Shown here piece by piece: positions 42,699 to 52,136 of a stretch of DNA of 64,000 bases (the first letter of the stretch is position 1; each line of letters begins with the position of its first letter). The DNA comes from an uncultured Prevotella sp. (GTDB lineage: Bacteria > Bacteroidota > Bacteroidia > Bacteroidales > Bacteroidaceae): NCBI GenBank assembly GCA_945869265.1, contig CAMBOI010000001.1, positions 62,001-126,000 of the forward strand, given 5' to 3'. The position numbers and the translations under genes were made by a program. The notes beneath the pieces are model-generated. The model searched no databases and was not told the DNA's origin. It saw only the letters and a program-made list of their open reading frames with translations.

Positions 42699-43369
42699 CT
42701 GTCATTATCCTCATGACGCTCTTTCCAGTGATTGCCATAGCGCAGGACGAACCGGAATATAAGGCAGAGATAGGTGCCGGCATAGGTATGGCTGCCTATC
42801 AAGGTGACCTCAGCGGAAGTATCACCAATAACATGCAACCCTTGTTCTCGCTCATGGCGAGATACAGGATTAATCCCCGCTCGGCATTTGCATTGAATAT
42901 CGGCATTGGCAAACTGAAAGGTAGCGGGACCGGACTAAAGACTTGGTATCCCGAATATCAGGACCGACCGCTCGACTTCACCAACTCGATGGTCGATGTG
43001 GTGATGAAATACGAATACAACTTCTGGCCATACGGCACAGGGCGTGAATACAGGGGAGCAGTGCCACTCACCCCCTACATAAGCGGCGGACTGGGGTTCA
43101 CCAATGTCTCAACTCCCGCAGGCGGTGTCTTCACCACCGGTGTCCCTTTGGGATTCGGAGTGAAATACAAGCTGGCAGAGAGAGTGAACGCCACTCTCGA
43201 ATGGATGATGCACTTCACATTCAGCGACAAGATTGACGGTGTGTGTGACCCCTATGGCATCAAAAGCAATGGACTGTTTAAGAATACTGACAGTTTTAGC
43301 GTTCTGCAGCTCACTGTGAGCTATGATATTTGGAAAAAATGTAAAACGTGTAACAACGATAATTATTGA
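42686..43369 (+). CDS. DUF6089 family outer-membrane-type protein
   Basis: The protein has 227 residues with a signal peptide ([17 protein letters not shown]). The mature part is a small beta-barrel-like sequence ([78 protein letters not shown]). DUF6089 genes stand next to uppS and bamA in many Bacteroidetes, which links them to outer-membrane assembly (context inference). The start overlaps the DUF6242 gene and the stop is one base before uppS. Confidence 0.85.
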   Translation: MGRLTVIILMTLFPVIAIAQDEPEYKAEIGAGIGMAAYQGDLSGSITNNMQPLFSLMARYRINPRSAFALNIGIGKLKGSGTGLKTWYPEYQDRPLDFTNSMVDVVMKYEYNFWPYGTGREYRGAVPLTPYISGGLGFTNVSTPAGGVFTTGVPLGFGVKYKLAERVNATLEWMMHFTFSDKIDGVCDPYGIKSNGLFKNTDSFSVLQLTVSYDIWKKCKTCNNDNY

Positions 43370-43370
43370 T

Positions 43371-44108
43371 ATGGATAAGAATTTGGACATGACCCGCATT
43401 CCGGAGCACATCGCCATCATCATGGACGGCAACGGACGTTGGGCAACTGAAAGAGGCAAGGAGCGTAGCTATGGCCATCAGGCTGGTGTGGATGCTGTAA
43501 GACGTATTACGTCTGAGTGTACGCGCCTTGGAGTTAAGTATCTCACCCTCTATACTTTCTCTACCGAGAACTGGAATCGACCCGAGGACGAGATTGCTGC
43601 CCTTATGGGATTGGTGCTCACGTCACTCGAAGACGAGATTTTCATGAAGAACAACGTGAGATTCCGCGTCGTGGGTGATGTGGAAAGACTTCCCGTCAAC
43701 GTGCAGAAAAAGCTGCACGAGACTGAGGAGCACACTGCCGGCAACACCACCATGACGATGGTGGTGGCACTCAGCTATTCGTCGCGCTGGGAGATTGCCA
43801 ATGCAACGCGTCAGATTGCACAACTCGTCAAGGACGGTAAGCTCGATATTAACGATATCACCGAGAGTACACTCGACGAGCACATGGTGACCAACTTTAT
43901 GCCCGACCCCGAACTGCTTATTCGCACTGGCGGTGAACTTCGCATCTCCAACTATCTGTTGTGGCAGATTGCATATTCCGAACTGTATTTCTGCGACACC
44001 TATTGGCCCGACTTCAGCGAGGATGACCTGCATGTGGCCATTGCCGACTACCAACAGCGCCAGCGCAGATTCGGCAAAACCGAGGAGCAGGTGGAAAACG
44101 AGGACTGA
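43371..44108 (+). CDS. uppS: Isoprenyl (undecaprenyl) diphosphate synthase
   Basis: The protein has 245 residues from the ATG at 43371, one base after the DUF6089 stop. It is a cis-prenyltransferase making the C55 carrier lipid for peptidoglycan and surface glycans. [17 protein letters not shown] (about 13-29) is the diphosphate-binding motif, and [18 protein letters not shown] (about 58-75) and [25 protein letters not shown] (about 184-208) are the other conserved regions. It is in an operon with bamA. Confidence 0.95.
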   Translation: MDKNLDMTRIPEHIAIIMDGNGRWATERGKERSYGHQAGVDAVRRITSECTRLGVKYLTLYTFSTENWNRPEDEIAALMGLVLTSLEDEIFMKNNVRFRVVGDVERLPVNVQKKLHETEEHTAGNTTMTMVVALSYSSRWEIANATRQIAQLVKDGKLDINDITESTLDEHMVTNFMPDPELLIRTGGELRISNYLLWQIAYSELYFCDTYWPDFSEDDLHVAIADYQQRQRRFGKTEEQVENED

Positions 44109-44147
44109 TACAATAAACATGCACAAGATTTCACTTAATACAAGAGA

Positions 44148-46793
44148 ATGAGAAATTCTATAAAAAGGTATATTATAAATAAGGTGGTGACACTCTTCGT
44201 GGTGTTTGGCTTTTGTTCCACTGCCATGGCACAGGAGAAGATTGTCAATCCCGACATCTCCTATGCCGGAACTCCGCGCTCATGCATCATTGGAGGCATC
44301 AGCGTGCATGGAGTGGAAGGATATGAGGATTATATGCTCACCGGTCTTTCGGGGCTTCAGGTGGGGCAGCAGATTAGTCTCCCGGGTAGTGAGATTACTG
44401 AGGCGGTGAAGCGCTATTGGCGTCATGGACTGTTCTCTAAGGTGACTATATCCGCCGACTCCATCGTGGGCGACACTGTGTATCTCGCACTCAATCTTGC
44501 ACTACGTCCACGTGTGAGCACCATCAACTATTATGGCATCAAGAAGTCGGAACGTGAGGATATGGAGGCAAAATTGGGTATCATGAAGGGTAGTCAGATT
44601 ACTCCCAACATGATTGACCGGGCCAAGATTCTCGCAAAGAAATATTTCGACGACAAGGGATATAAGAATGCCGAGATCAACATACAGCAACGCGATGATG
44701 TGACAGGCAAGAACCAGGTGATTCTCGACGTCAACATCGACAAGCACGACAAGATGAAGATCCGTGAAATCATCATCGAGGGCAACAAGAGTCTCAAGTC
44801 ATCCAAGATTAAGGGTGGATTGTTTAAGAAAGGTGTGCTCACCAAGATGAACGAGGCTGGAAAATTATCATCTTTCCTTAAGTCGAAAAAATTCACCGAC
44901 GAGAGATACAAGACCGCCAAGCAGAATCTTATCGACAAGTATAACGAACTGGGCTACCGTGATATGACTATCGTGGAAGACAGTGTGTGGAATGTAGATG
45001 AGAATCATGTCAACATCTACATGAAGATTGACGAGGGACAGAAATATTATATACGTAATATCACATGGGTGGGTAACACCGTCATATCCAGTGACGATCT
45101 TAACCGCATGCTCGGTATGAAGACAGGTGACGTGTATAATCAGAAGCAGCTCAACAAGCGACTCTCAGAGGATGATGATGCTGTGGGCAACTACTATTGG
45201 AACAACGGTTATCTCTTCTATCGTCTCGACCCTACGGAGGTGAATATCGTTGGCGACTCTATCGACCTGGAGATGCGTATATCCGAAAACCAGCAGGCAC
45301 ACATCAGTCATGTGCGTATCTATGGTAACGACCGACTCTATGAGGAGGTGGTGAGACGTGAGCTCCGCACCAAACCGGGCGACCTCTTCTCCAAGGATGC
45401 ACTCATGCGTTCGGCACGAGAGATACAGTCGATGGGATTCTTCGACCCCGAGAAGGTTAATCCGGATATTCAGCCTAACTATGAGGACGGAACTGTGGAT
45501 ATCAACTGGCCTCTCGAACAGAAGAGCAACGACCAGGTGGAGTTCTCTTTGGGATGGGGACAGACGGGTGTTATCGGGCGTATCTCGCTGAAGCTTAACA
45601 ACTTCTCAATGCGTAATCTCTTTGGTAAGAACAAGATGCACCGCGGAATAATGCCTATCGGAGACGGTGAGCAGCTTGCACTCTCAGCACAGACCAACGG
45701 ATCTTACTATCAATCGTACTCCATCAGCTACTCCTCGCCTTGGTTTGGCGGACGCCGACCCAATGCATTCAACGTCGGAGCATATTATTCGAAGCAGACC
45801 GACATCAACAGTAGCTACTACAACAGTTCGTGGATGAACTCGATGTATAACTACTATGGAGGATATGGTTCGTATAACAACTACATCAACAACTACGAGA
45901 GCTATCTCGATGATGATAAGTATGTGCAGCTCTTCGGACTGTCAGTAGGATGGGGCAAGCGTCTGCGTTGGCCTGACGACTACTTCCAGTTGTCGGTGTC
46001 TCTGTCATATCAGCGATATATGCTGAGAGACTGGCAGTACTTCATCATCAGCAACGGTAACTGTAACAACATCAACCTCGGTATCACGCTTGCGCGCACA
46101 TCTACCGACAACCAGATGTTCCCACGCCGTGGTTCGGAGTTTATGGCATCTGTGACCCTCACACCGCCATGGTCGAAGTTTGACAATAAGGACTACTCCA
46201 AGCTTGCCACCGACCGTACATCTGCCACTTACGAGCAGGAACAGCAGGAGAAGTATCGCTGGATTGAATACCACAAGTGGAAGTTCAAGGCTCGCACCTT
46301 CACTGCCCTCACCAGTGGTCAGAAGTGCTTCGTGCTGATGAGCCGCGTGGAATTTGGTATTCTCGGCTCGTATAACAAGGATAAGAAGTCGCCATTCGAA
46401 AACTTCTATGTCGGTGGTGACGGTATGAGCGGATATAGTACGGGTTATGCACAGGAGACTATCGGACTGCGTGGTTACGAGAACGGTTCGCTCACTCCCT
46501 GGAGTGCTCCGGGTTATGCCTACGACCGCTTCACCCTTGAGCTCCGCTATCCCTTCATGCTTGGCAACACCACTATCTATGGACTCACATTCCTCGAAGG
46601 TGGTAATGCTTGGTATGACACCAAGAAGTTTAACCCCTTCGACATGAAGCGTTCTGCAGGCGTTGGTGTGCGCATCTTCCTCCCGATGGTGGGTATGATG
46701 GGTATCGACTGGGCCTACGGTTTCGACAAGGCTCTATCTACAGGTACTAAGGGTGGAAGCCAGTTCCACTTCATACTTGGACAGGAGTTCTGA
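44148..46793 (+). CDS. bamA: Outer membrane protein assembly factor BamA
   Basis: The protein has 881 residues with a signal peptide (VTLFVVFGFCSTAMAQ). Five POTRA domains cover about residues 30-450 (for example ISVHGVEGYEDYMLTGLSGLQVGQQI and REIIIEGNKSLKSSKIK). A 16-strand Omp85 barrel follows, with FYVGGDGMSGYSTGYAQE and RFTLELRYPFMLG near the end. The protein ends in FHFILGQEF, with the terminal Phe usual for barrel insertion. A Tyr/Asn/Ser-rich insertion (about 551-592) lies in the barrel domain. It inserts outer-membrane proteins and is followed by three Skp-like chaperone genes, as expected. Confidence 0.96.
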   Translation: MRNSIKRYIINKVVTLFVVFGFCSTAMAQEKIVNPDISYAGTPRSCIIGGISVHGVEGYEDYMLTGLSGLQVGQQISLPGSEITEAVKRYWRHGLFSKVTISADSIVGDTVYLALNLALRPRVSTINYYGIKKSEREDMEAKLGIMKGSQITPNMIDRAKILAKKYFDDKGYKNAEINIQQRDDVTGKNQVILDVNIDKHDKMKIREIIIEGNKSLKSSKIKGGLFKKGVLTKMNEAGKLSSFLKSKKFTDERYKTAKQNLIDKYNELGYRDMTIVEDSVWNVDENHVNIYMKIDEGQKYYIRNITWVGNTVISSDDLNRMLGMKTGDVYNQKQLNKRLSEDDDAVGNYYWNNGYLFYRLDPTEVNIVGDSIDLEMRISENQQAHISHVRIYGNDRLYEEVVRRELRTKPGDLFSKDALMRSAREIQSMGFFDPEKVNPDIQPNYEDGTVDINWPLEQKSNDQVEFSLGWGQTGVIGRISLKLNNFSMRNLFGKNKMHRGIMPIGDGEQLALSAQTNGSYYQSYSISYSSPWFGGRRPNAFNVGAYYSKQTDINSSYYNSSWMNSMYNYYGGYGSYNNYINNYESYLDDDKYVQLFGLSVGWGKRLRWPDDYFQLSVSLSYQRYMLRDWQYFIISNGNCNNINLGITLARTSTDNQMFPRRGSEFMASVTLTPPWSKFDNKDYSKLATDRTSATYEQEQQEKYRWIEYHKWKFKARTFTALTSGQKCFVLMSRVEFGILGSYNKDKKSPFENFYVGGDGMSGYSTGYAQETIGLRGYENGSLTPWSAPGYAYDRFTLELRYPFMLGNTTIYGLTFLEGGNAWYDTKKFNPFDMKRSAGVGVRIFLPMVGMMGIDWAYGFDKALSTGTKGGSQFHFILGQEF

Positions 46794-46799
46794 TTTCTA

Positions 46800-46840
46800 A
46801 AATGAAGAATGAAGAATGAAGAGTGAAGAATTATGAAATA
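46800..46840 (+). repeat. AATGAAGAATGAAGAATGAAGAG repeat after bamA
   Basis: Three to four 9-10-base units of AATGAAGAATG type lie between bamA and the first Skp gene. This matches the units at 60139-60165. Confidence 0.6.
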
Positions 46841-46865
46841 AGGTTCATTTTGATATATTTGGCTT

Positions 46866-47375
46866 ATGAAGAAGTTATTTTTTCTTATTGCCTTTTTGGC
46901 AACAGTAATGGGTGTGAGTGCCCAAAAATTCGCTTTAGTCGATATGGAATATATCCTGAAGAATATACCTGCCTATGAACGCGCCAACGAGCAGTTGGCT
47001 CAGGTGTCGAAGAAGTGGCAGGCTGAAGTGGAGGCTCTCACTACCGAGGCTCAGACAATGTATAAGAATTATCAGAACGAGGTGGTATTCCTTTCTGCCG
47101 AACAGAAAAAGACCAAGCAGGATGCCATTATGCAGAAAGAGCAGTCGGCAGCCCAATTGAAACAGAAGTATTTCGGACCAGAGGGTGAATTATATAAGAA
47201 GCGCACTGCCCTCATGACCCCTATTCAGGACGAAATATACAATGCAGTAAAGGACATTGCCGACCTGAGAGGCTATCAACTTGTGCTTGATCGTGCAAGC
47301 GACTCGGGTATCATCTTCGGTTCGCCTCGTATCGACATAAGCGACGAAGTCCTCAACAAATTAGGTTATAAGTAG
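46866..47375 (+). CDS. OmpH/Skp family periplasmic chaperone (copy 1)
   Basis: The protein has 169 residues with a signal peptide (LFFLIAFLATVMGVSAQ). The mature part starts KFALVDMEYILKNIPAYERA, typical of Skp. A long charged helical region (about 35-130) forms the jellyfish tentacles, and the end (LVLDRASDSGIIFGSPRIDISDEVLNKLGY) closes the beta body. Skp trimers hold unfolded outer-membrane proteins on the way to BamA. It is the first of three adjacent paralogues. Confidence 0.92.
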   Translation: MKKLFFLIAFLATVMGVSAQKFALVDMEYILKNIPAYERANEQLAQVSKKWQAEVEALTTEAQTMYKNYQNEVVFLSAEQKKTKQDAIMQKEQSAAQLKQKYFGPEGELYKKRTALMTPIQDEIYNAVKDIADLRGYQLVLDRASDSGIIFGSPRIDISDEVLNKLGYK

Positions 47376-47452
47376 GCTTATCCTATACCTTCAAAACCTG
47401 CAACCCCCTACAAAAAACATCAAAAATAAAAATTATAAAAAAAGAAAAAACA

Positions 47453-47950
47453 ATGAAGAAAGTACTTTTAGTTATTCTGTTGCTGGCTCCAATGGCAGTC
47501 ATGGCACAGAAGTTCGGACATGTCAACACACAGGACATCATCCAGGCTATGCCTGACTACACCAAGGCGAAAAATGAAATCGACGCTCTGCAGAAGCAGT
47601 ATGAGGCTGACCTCAAGAGTATGCAGGACGAACTGACAAAGAAGTCTCAGGACTACGAGGCTAACGAGAAGACATTCCCTGAGAACATTAAGCAGCGTCG
47701 TCAGCAGGAACTTCAGGACATGTATCAGAAGATCCAGCAGAGCTATCAGGACAACCAGCAGGCTCTTGCCAAGGCTTCACAGGAAAAGATGTCTGCCATC
47801 ACCGCTAAGGTGATCGATGCTATCAAGCAGGTGGGTCAGGCCGGTGGATATGTATATATCATGGAGCTGCAGGGTGGTATTCCCTACATCAGCACCACAC
47901 TCAGCACCGACGTCACTGCCCAGGTGAAGGCAAAGCTCGGACTGAAATAA
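47453..47950 (+). CDS. OmpH/Skp family periplasmic chaperone (copy 2)
   Basis: The protein has 165 residues with a signal peptide (VLLVILLLAPMAVMAQ). It begins KFGHVNTQDIIQAMPDYTKAK and has the same helix-rich centre (KKSQDYEANEKTFPENIKQRRQQELQ). The C-terminal end is GGIPYISTTLSTDVTAQVKAKLGL. A short non-coding gap of 77 bases separates it from copy 1. The degree of divergence from copy 1 suggests separate roles. Confidence 0.92.
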   Translation: MKKVLLVILLLAPMAVMAQKFGHVNTQDIIQAMPDYTKAKNEIDALQKQYEADLKSMQDELTKKSQDYEANEKTFPENIKQRRQQELQDMYQKIQQSYQDNQQALAKASQEKMSAITAKVIDAIKQVGQAGGYVYIMELQGGIPYISTTLSTDVTAQVKAKLGLK

Positions 47951-47976
47951 ATCCCTTCGTGGAAAGAAGTTAAAAG

Positions 47977-48057
47977 TTAAGAATTAAAAATTAGGAGAAA
48001 TAGTATTGTACATTATTATATATAGTATGAACATTTTTCTTAATTTTTAATTCTTAA
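47977..48057. repeat. Perfect 17-bp inverted repeat between Skp genes 2 and 3
   Basis: TTAAGAATTAAAAATTA (47977-47993) is matched by TAATTTTTAATTCTTAA (48041-48057), separated by 47 bases. It may be a transcriptional pause or end between the Skp genes; A/T richness makes the stem weak. Confidence 0.6.
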
Positions 48058-48134
48058 TACACATCGGTTCTTAAGCAAATCGATTCTTAGTTTTATTATT
48101 AATATCAGTAATATTGAAATAAAAGTTTTGTTGT

Positions 48135-48683
48135 ATGAAGAAATTCTTGTTACTCGCCCTTTTGGCACTTCCTTTATCGCTCCATGCCCAAAACGACGAT
48201 GCAGCAGTTATGACAACCGCAGCAGCCACCACGGATATGAAGTTTGGATATGTGAGTTATTCAACCTTGCTCGAAACAATGCCTGACTATGCAGTGGCAA
48301 TGCGCAAGTATGCACAGTTGGAGGAGAAGTATGCTGCCGAGACAAGGCGCGTTGAAGATGAGTTTAATGCCAAGTATGAGGCGTTTCTTGAGGGACAGCG
48401 CGATTTCCCGCCTACGATTCTCAAGAAGCGCCAGTCTGAGTTGCAGGAACTTCTTGAAAAGAACATCGCATTTAAGAACGAAAGCAAGCGACTCCTTGCC
48501 GAGGCAAAAGCGGAACTGATGAAGCCTCTGCGCGAGAAACTTACCACTGTACTTAACACCATAGGACAGGAGATGGGGCTCGCCTTTATCATCAACACCG
48601 ACAATGACTCATGCCCCTTCATCAATCCGCAGAAGGGTGTGAATGTGCTTGATATCGCCACAAGAATGCTCAACCAACTTTAG
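48135..48683 (+). CDS. OmpH/Skp family periplasmic chaperone (copy 3)
   Basis: The protein has 182 residues with a signal peptide (FLLLALLALPLSLHAQ) and a Thr/Ala-rich linker. The core starts KFGYVSYSTLLETMPDYAVAMRK. The helical region (about 55-135) is as in the other copies (DFPPTILKKRQSELQELLEKN). The end FIINTDNDSCPFINPQKGVNVLDIA carries the usual final strands, plus a Cys. It is separated from copy 2 by a 184-base region with a 17-bp inverted repeat and stands 11 bases before murI. Confidence 0.88.
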   Translation: MKKFLLLALLALPLSLHAQNDDAAVMTTAAATTDMKFGYVSYSTLLETMPDYAVAMRKYAQLEEKYAAETRRVEDEFNAKYEAFLEGQRDFPPTILKKRQSELQELLEKNIAFKNESKRLLAEAKAELMKPLREKLTTVLNTIGQEMGLAFIINTDNDSCPFINPQKGVNVLDIATRMLNQL

Positions 48684-48694
48684 TTTCTCTTATC

Positions 48695-49534
48695 ATGCAG
48701 AAATTGTCAAGTGAAGCAGGACCTATTGGGATATTCGATTCCGGATACGGTGGTTTGACTATCCTTCATGGTATTCGTCAACTGTTGCCGCAGTATGACT
48801 TTCTCTATCTTGGCGACAATGCGCGTGCCCCGTATGGTCCGCGCTCTTTTGATGTCGTGTATGAGTTTACACGACAAGCTGTTGTGCGTCTATTCGAGAT
48901 GGGATGCCATCTCGTTATTCTTGGTTGCAACACTGCTTCGGCAAAGGCATTGCGCACCATTCAACAGAACGACCTGCCGGTGCTCGACCCGACCAGGCGT
49001 GTGCTTGGAATAATACGCCCAACGGCTGAGGTCATTGGACAGCTCACTACATCACGCCACGTGGGTGTGCTTGCCACCGAGGGTACAATCAAGAGCGAGA
49101 GCTATACACTAGAAATACAAAAACTCTATCCCGATATTGTCGTGTCTGGAGTGGCATGCCCTTTCTGGGTGCCACTTGTGGAATACAATGAGGCCGACAG
49201 TCCTGGGGCCGATTATTTTGTCAAGAAGCGTATTGACCAACTGATGCTTCTCGACCCCATTATTGATGCAATAATATTAGGTTGCACCCACTATCCCCTG
49301 CTTATGCCAAAGATTGTGAAATACGTCAATCCTGGCATACGCATTGTGCCTCAGGGCGAATATGTGGCTGAGAGTCTTCGTAATTATTTTTTGCGCCATC
49401 CCGAGATGGAGGCACAATGCACCAAGAACGGTACAGTGCATTATCTCACCACCGAGAATCCTGATAAGTTCAAGGAGTCGGCACAATTATTCCTTCACGA
49501 GGATGTGGAGGTGAAAAACATTATTCTTTCATAG
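48695..49534 (+). CDS. murI: Glutamate racemase
   Basis: This 279-residue cytoplasmic enzyme makes D-glutamate for peptidoglycan. IGIFDSGYGGLTILHGI (about 12-28) is the N-terminal motif. The two catalytic cysteines lie in ILGCNTASAKALR (about Cys76) and IILGCTHYPLLMPK (about Cys195). YLGDNARAPYG is also diagnostic. It is the last gene of the envelope-biogenesis run and only 11 bases after the third Skp gene. Confidence 0.95.
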   Translation: MQKLSSEAGPIGIFDSGYGGLTILHGIRQLLPQYDFLYLGDNARAPYGPRSFDVVYEFTRQAVVRLFEMGCHLVILGCNTASAKALRTIQQNDLPVLDPTRRVLGIIRPTAEVIGQLTTSRHVGVLATEGTIKSESYTLEIQKLYPDIVVSGVACPFWVPLVEYNEADSPGADYFVKKRIDQLMLLDPIIDAIILGCTHYPLLMPKIVKYVNPGIRIVPQGEYVAESLRNYFLRHPEMEAQCTKNGTVHYLTTENPDKFKESAQLFLHEDVEVKNIILS

Positions 49535-49562
49535 CCAAACATTATTCTTTATAGGTATAATT

Positions 49563-50789
49563 CTAAAGTAGTCGTTTGGCGAAGTATCTTACTGGATACC
49601 ATACCGCTATCCATCCTACGGCTATCACAGTGAAGAAGACGACAACGACGTCGTCGGGATGAACACTGACGGGGTAGGAATCCACGACAAACGAACCGCT
49701 ACTCCTTCCAAGTCCCACCAAACCGTATTGCTGCTGAAGCCAGCAAAGAAGAAGTCCGACGAGGATGCCCACTACGGCTCCAATGGCTGATATCATGCGC
49801 CCCTCAAACAGGAACACTCGTACTATCTGCTTGTCGTTGGCACCAAGATTACGCAACGTCACCACATCGTTCTTTTTGTCGATGATGAGCATTGATATGC
49901 TGCCGATGATATTGAAGCATGCTACCATCAATATGAAGGTGAGGAAGATGTAGGCCATCAGTTTCTCTATCTTCATAATCTTGAAGGTGTCCTCCTGTTG
50001 CTCAAACCGGTCATATACGTGATATTTCTCTCCTGCCACCTGCTGCATACGACTCTTCACCGCTTCAAAGTCGGAACCCGGTTTGAGACGTATCTCAAGA
50101 GACGAAAGCATACCTTGTTGGGCGAAGAGATTGCGGGCGAAGGCTATGCTGGTGATGATGTGGTTTTTGTCGTATTTGGCTTGTTTCACCATAAAGAGCA
50201 CTCCAGGCGAATACAATTCGTCTTCTACAAATCCTTCCTCGGGATTTGCCATGTTGAGTTGTCCTTCGCGCTTAGGGGCATATATCTTCAGACTCTCGCG
50301 GAATGTGTAGCCTGTCTGTAGAGTCTCGGCGAGTCGGATGCCAAGAATACCATAGTTGAGGTCGGCGGCATGGAGCTCGAATGTGCCGTTGCCGAGCAAT
50401 ATGTCCTTAATGTGAGTCAGACTGTCGAAGTTGTCTTCCACACCCTTTATTATCACCATAGCTTGACGGTCGCCATAGGTGGCGAGTGCCATGTCCTGCA
50501 GAGTCTCGGTGGCGACCTCCACCTCGGGCATTTGACGAATCTTGGTGAGCAACGGGTCGTCGGCAGGAGCCGTCTTACCCTTTACGGGTATTACCTTCAG
50601 TTGGGGGTCGATATTTGTAAATAAGGAGGCAACAAGGTCGTGAAAACCATTGAACACACTGAGTGTAACCACCAAGGCCATGGTGGCTACTGCAACGCCC
50701 ACGGCACTTATACCGCTGATGACGTTGATGGCATGCGTACTCTTCTTGGAGAAGAGATAGCGACGGGCTATGAAAAACGGGAAATTCAA
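49563..50789 (-). CDS. Lipoprotein-releasing / FtsX-like ABC permease (LolC/E type)
   Basis: This 408-residue inner-membrane protein has four membrane helices: one near the start (INVISGISAVGVAVATMALVVTLSVFNGF) and three at the end (LMAYIFLTFILMVACFNIIGSISML; ISAIGAVVGILVGLLLCW; VVVFFTVIAVGWIAVWYPV). A large periplasmic domain lies between. RRYLFSKKSTHAINVIS is the LolC/E signature. The start is TTG at 50789; no ATG or GTG lies in frame upstream of it before the rbfA stop region. It should work with a separate ATPase (LolD) to release lipoproteins to LolA. It is 11 bases after rbfA on the same strand. Confidence 0.88.
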   Translation of the reverse strand: MNFPFFIARRYLFSKKSTHAINVISGISAVGVAVATMALVVTLSVFNGFHDLVASLFTNIDPQLKVIPVKGKTAPADDPLLTKIRQMPEVEVATETLQDMALATYGDRQAMVIIKGVEDNFDSLTHIKDILLGNGTFELHAADLNYGILGIRLAETLQTGYTFRESLKIYAPKREGQLNMANPEEGFVEDELYSPGVLFMVKQAKYDKNHIITSIAFARNLFAQQGMLSSLEIRLKPGSDFEAVKSRMQQVAGEKYHVYDRFEQQEDTFKIMKIEKLMAYIFLTFILMVACFNIIGSISMLIIDKKNDVVTLRNLGANDKQIVRVFLFEGRMISAIGAVVGILVGLLLCWLQQQYGLVGLGRSSGSFVVDSYPVSVHPDDVVVVFFTVIAVGWIAVWYPVRYFAKRLL

Positions 50790-50800
50790 AACTTCACTAT

Positions 50801-51136
50801 TTAATTCTTCAATAGTTCATCAATTCTTTCGATATAGTCGAGCGAGTCGTCGATGAAGAATCTTAGTTCGGGAATGATGCGCAACTGATAGCGCACTCTC
50901 TGTCCGAGGTCATAGCGGATGGTCTTCTCGTTAGCCTTGATGTTCTTGAGTATTTCATCGGCTTTCTCACTTGGGAACACACTGAGATAGGCAGTGCATA
51001 TACTGAGGTCGGGAGAGATCTTAGTTCTTGTCACCGACACCATCACTCCGTGCATAGCCCTTGTCTGTTGCTGGAATATCACGCTGAGCTCTTTCTGAAG
51101 CAGGCGTGCAATCTTGTTTTGTCTTGTTTCTTGCAT
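50801..51136 (-). CDS. rbfA: Ribosome-binding factor A
   Basis: This 111-residue cytoplasmic KH-like protein helps mature the 5' end of 16S rRNA in the 30S subunit. RQNKIARLLQKELSVIFQQ at the start and TRTKISPDLSICTAYLSVFP (about 31-50) are characteristic, as is LRIIPELRFFIDDSLDYIERIDELL at the end. It precedes the Lol-type permease by 11 bases, so they are probably co-transcribed. Confidence 0.94.
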   Translation of the reverse strand: MQETRQNKIARLLQKELSVIFQQQTRAMHGVMVSVTRTKISPDLSICTAYLSVFPSEKADEILKNIKANEKTIRYDLGQRVRYQLRIIPELRFFIDDSLDYIERIDELLKN

Positions 51137-51152
51137 ATGTTATATTTTTGCT

Positions 51153-51183
51153 GCAAAATTACTCAAAATCCTGCAATAATCAA
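51153..51183 (-). promoter_or_regulatory. Promoter for rbfA
   Basis: The minus strand reads TTG (51183-51181), 19 bases, TAATTTTGC (51161-51153). Confidence 0.65.
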
Positions 51184-51206
51184 TGCTTTTTCGAAAAAAT
51201 CTCCAA

Positions 51207-52136
51207 TTATTCGGTGGTTTTTCTTGATTTTGCCATAATATTGCGTGGATGATGCTCAAGAATTTCCTGTCGTAGGGTGGTTGTGTCGATGTGTGTGTAT
51301 ATCTCGGTGGTGCCGATGCTTTCGTGTCCGAGCAGTGCCTGTATGACGCGCAGGTCGGCCCCTCCTTCTAGCAATGCTGTGGCGAAAGAGTGGCGAAGGG
51401 TGTGCGGACTGATGGTCTTCTGAATGCCCGCTTCCACTGCGAGGCGTTTTATCATGATGAGTATCATGGTGCGGGTGAGACGTGCACCACGACGATTGAG
51501 AAAGACGTAGTCCTCTTCGCCCTTCTTGATCTTCATGAGGTTGCGGTCGATAAACCATAGTTTTATCTCCTTGATGGCTTTCTCGGATATGGGGACAAGC
51601 CTTTCCTTTGCCCCCTTACCTATTATTCTTACGAATTCCTCGTCGAAGAAGATATTCGAGATCTTGAGGTTGACGAGTTCACTCACTCGCAGTCCGCATG
51701 AGAATAGCACCTCAATGATTGCCTTGTTGCGTTGTCCCTCCCATTTAGACAGGTCGATGGCTGATTCCAGTCTATCTATCTCCTCTGTAGATAACACTTC
51801 GGGCAGATGGGTCCCCATTTGTGGAGATTCGAGCAGTTCGGTGGGGTCGTCGTCGCGGTAGCCGTCGAGTTGCAGATAACGGAAGAACGAGCGCACACCG
51901 CTGAGTATGCGGCATTGCGACACGGGTTGAATACCTATGTCGTGCAGTGTGGCTGAAAAATGCTCCAGGTCTTCCAGTCCCAATGTCAGTGGGTCGAGGT
52001 TGTTGTCTTCGATATAGTTCAGCAACTTTCGAAGGTCGTTGAGATAGGCATCGAGTGTGTTTTGCGCAAGATTTCTCTCTAATTTGAGGTATCTTGCGTA
52101 TCCTTTTACAATATTTACGTCCGTTTTCTTTGCCAT
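51207..52136 (-). CDS. xerD: Site-specific tyrosine recombinase XerD
   Basis: The protein has 309 residues from the ATG at 52136 (the frame runs open to 52250 into the divergent gene). It resolves chromosome dimers at dif. The N-terminal SAM-like domain (GYARYLKLERNLAQNTLDAYL) precedes the catalytic domain with R150 (CGLRVSEL), K174, H245 and R248 (HTLRHSF), H271 (LLGHESIGT) and nucleophile Y280 (TEIYTH). All are present. XerC could not be told apart without comparison, but length and N-terminus fit XerD. It is divergent from aroQ; its start region contains the aroQ -33 element. Confidence 0.92.
   Translation of the reverse strand: MAKKTDVNIVKGYARYLKLERNLAQNTLDAYLNDLRKLLNYIEDNNLDPLTLGLEDLEHFSATLHDIGIQPVSQCRILSGVRSFFRYLQLDGYRDDDPTELLESPQMGTHLPEVLSTEEIDRLESAIDLSKWEGQRNKAIIEVLFSCGLRVSELVNLKISNIFFDEEFVRIIGKGAKERLVPISEKAIKEIKLWFIDRNLMKIKKGEEDYVFLNRRGARLTRTMILIMIKRLAVEAGIQKTISPHTLRHSFATALLEGGADLRVIQALLGHESIGTTEIYTHIDTTTLRQEILEHHPRNIMAKSRKTTE

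Noticed and set aside
51207..52136. XerD-like recombinase as an integrase of a mobile element
   Set aside because: Full-length XerD-type N-terminus, chromosomal neighbours (rbfA, aroQ) and no attachment repeats point to the housekeeping recombinase.
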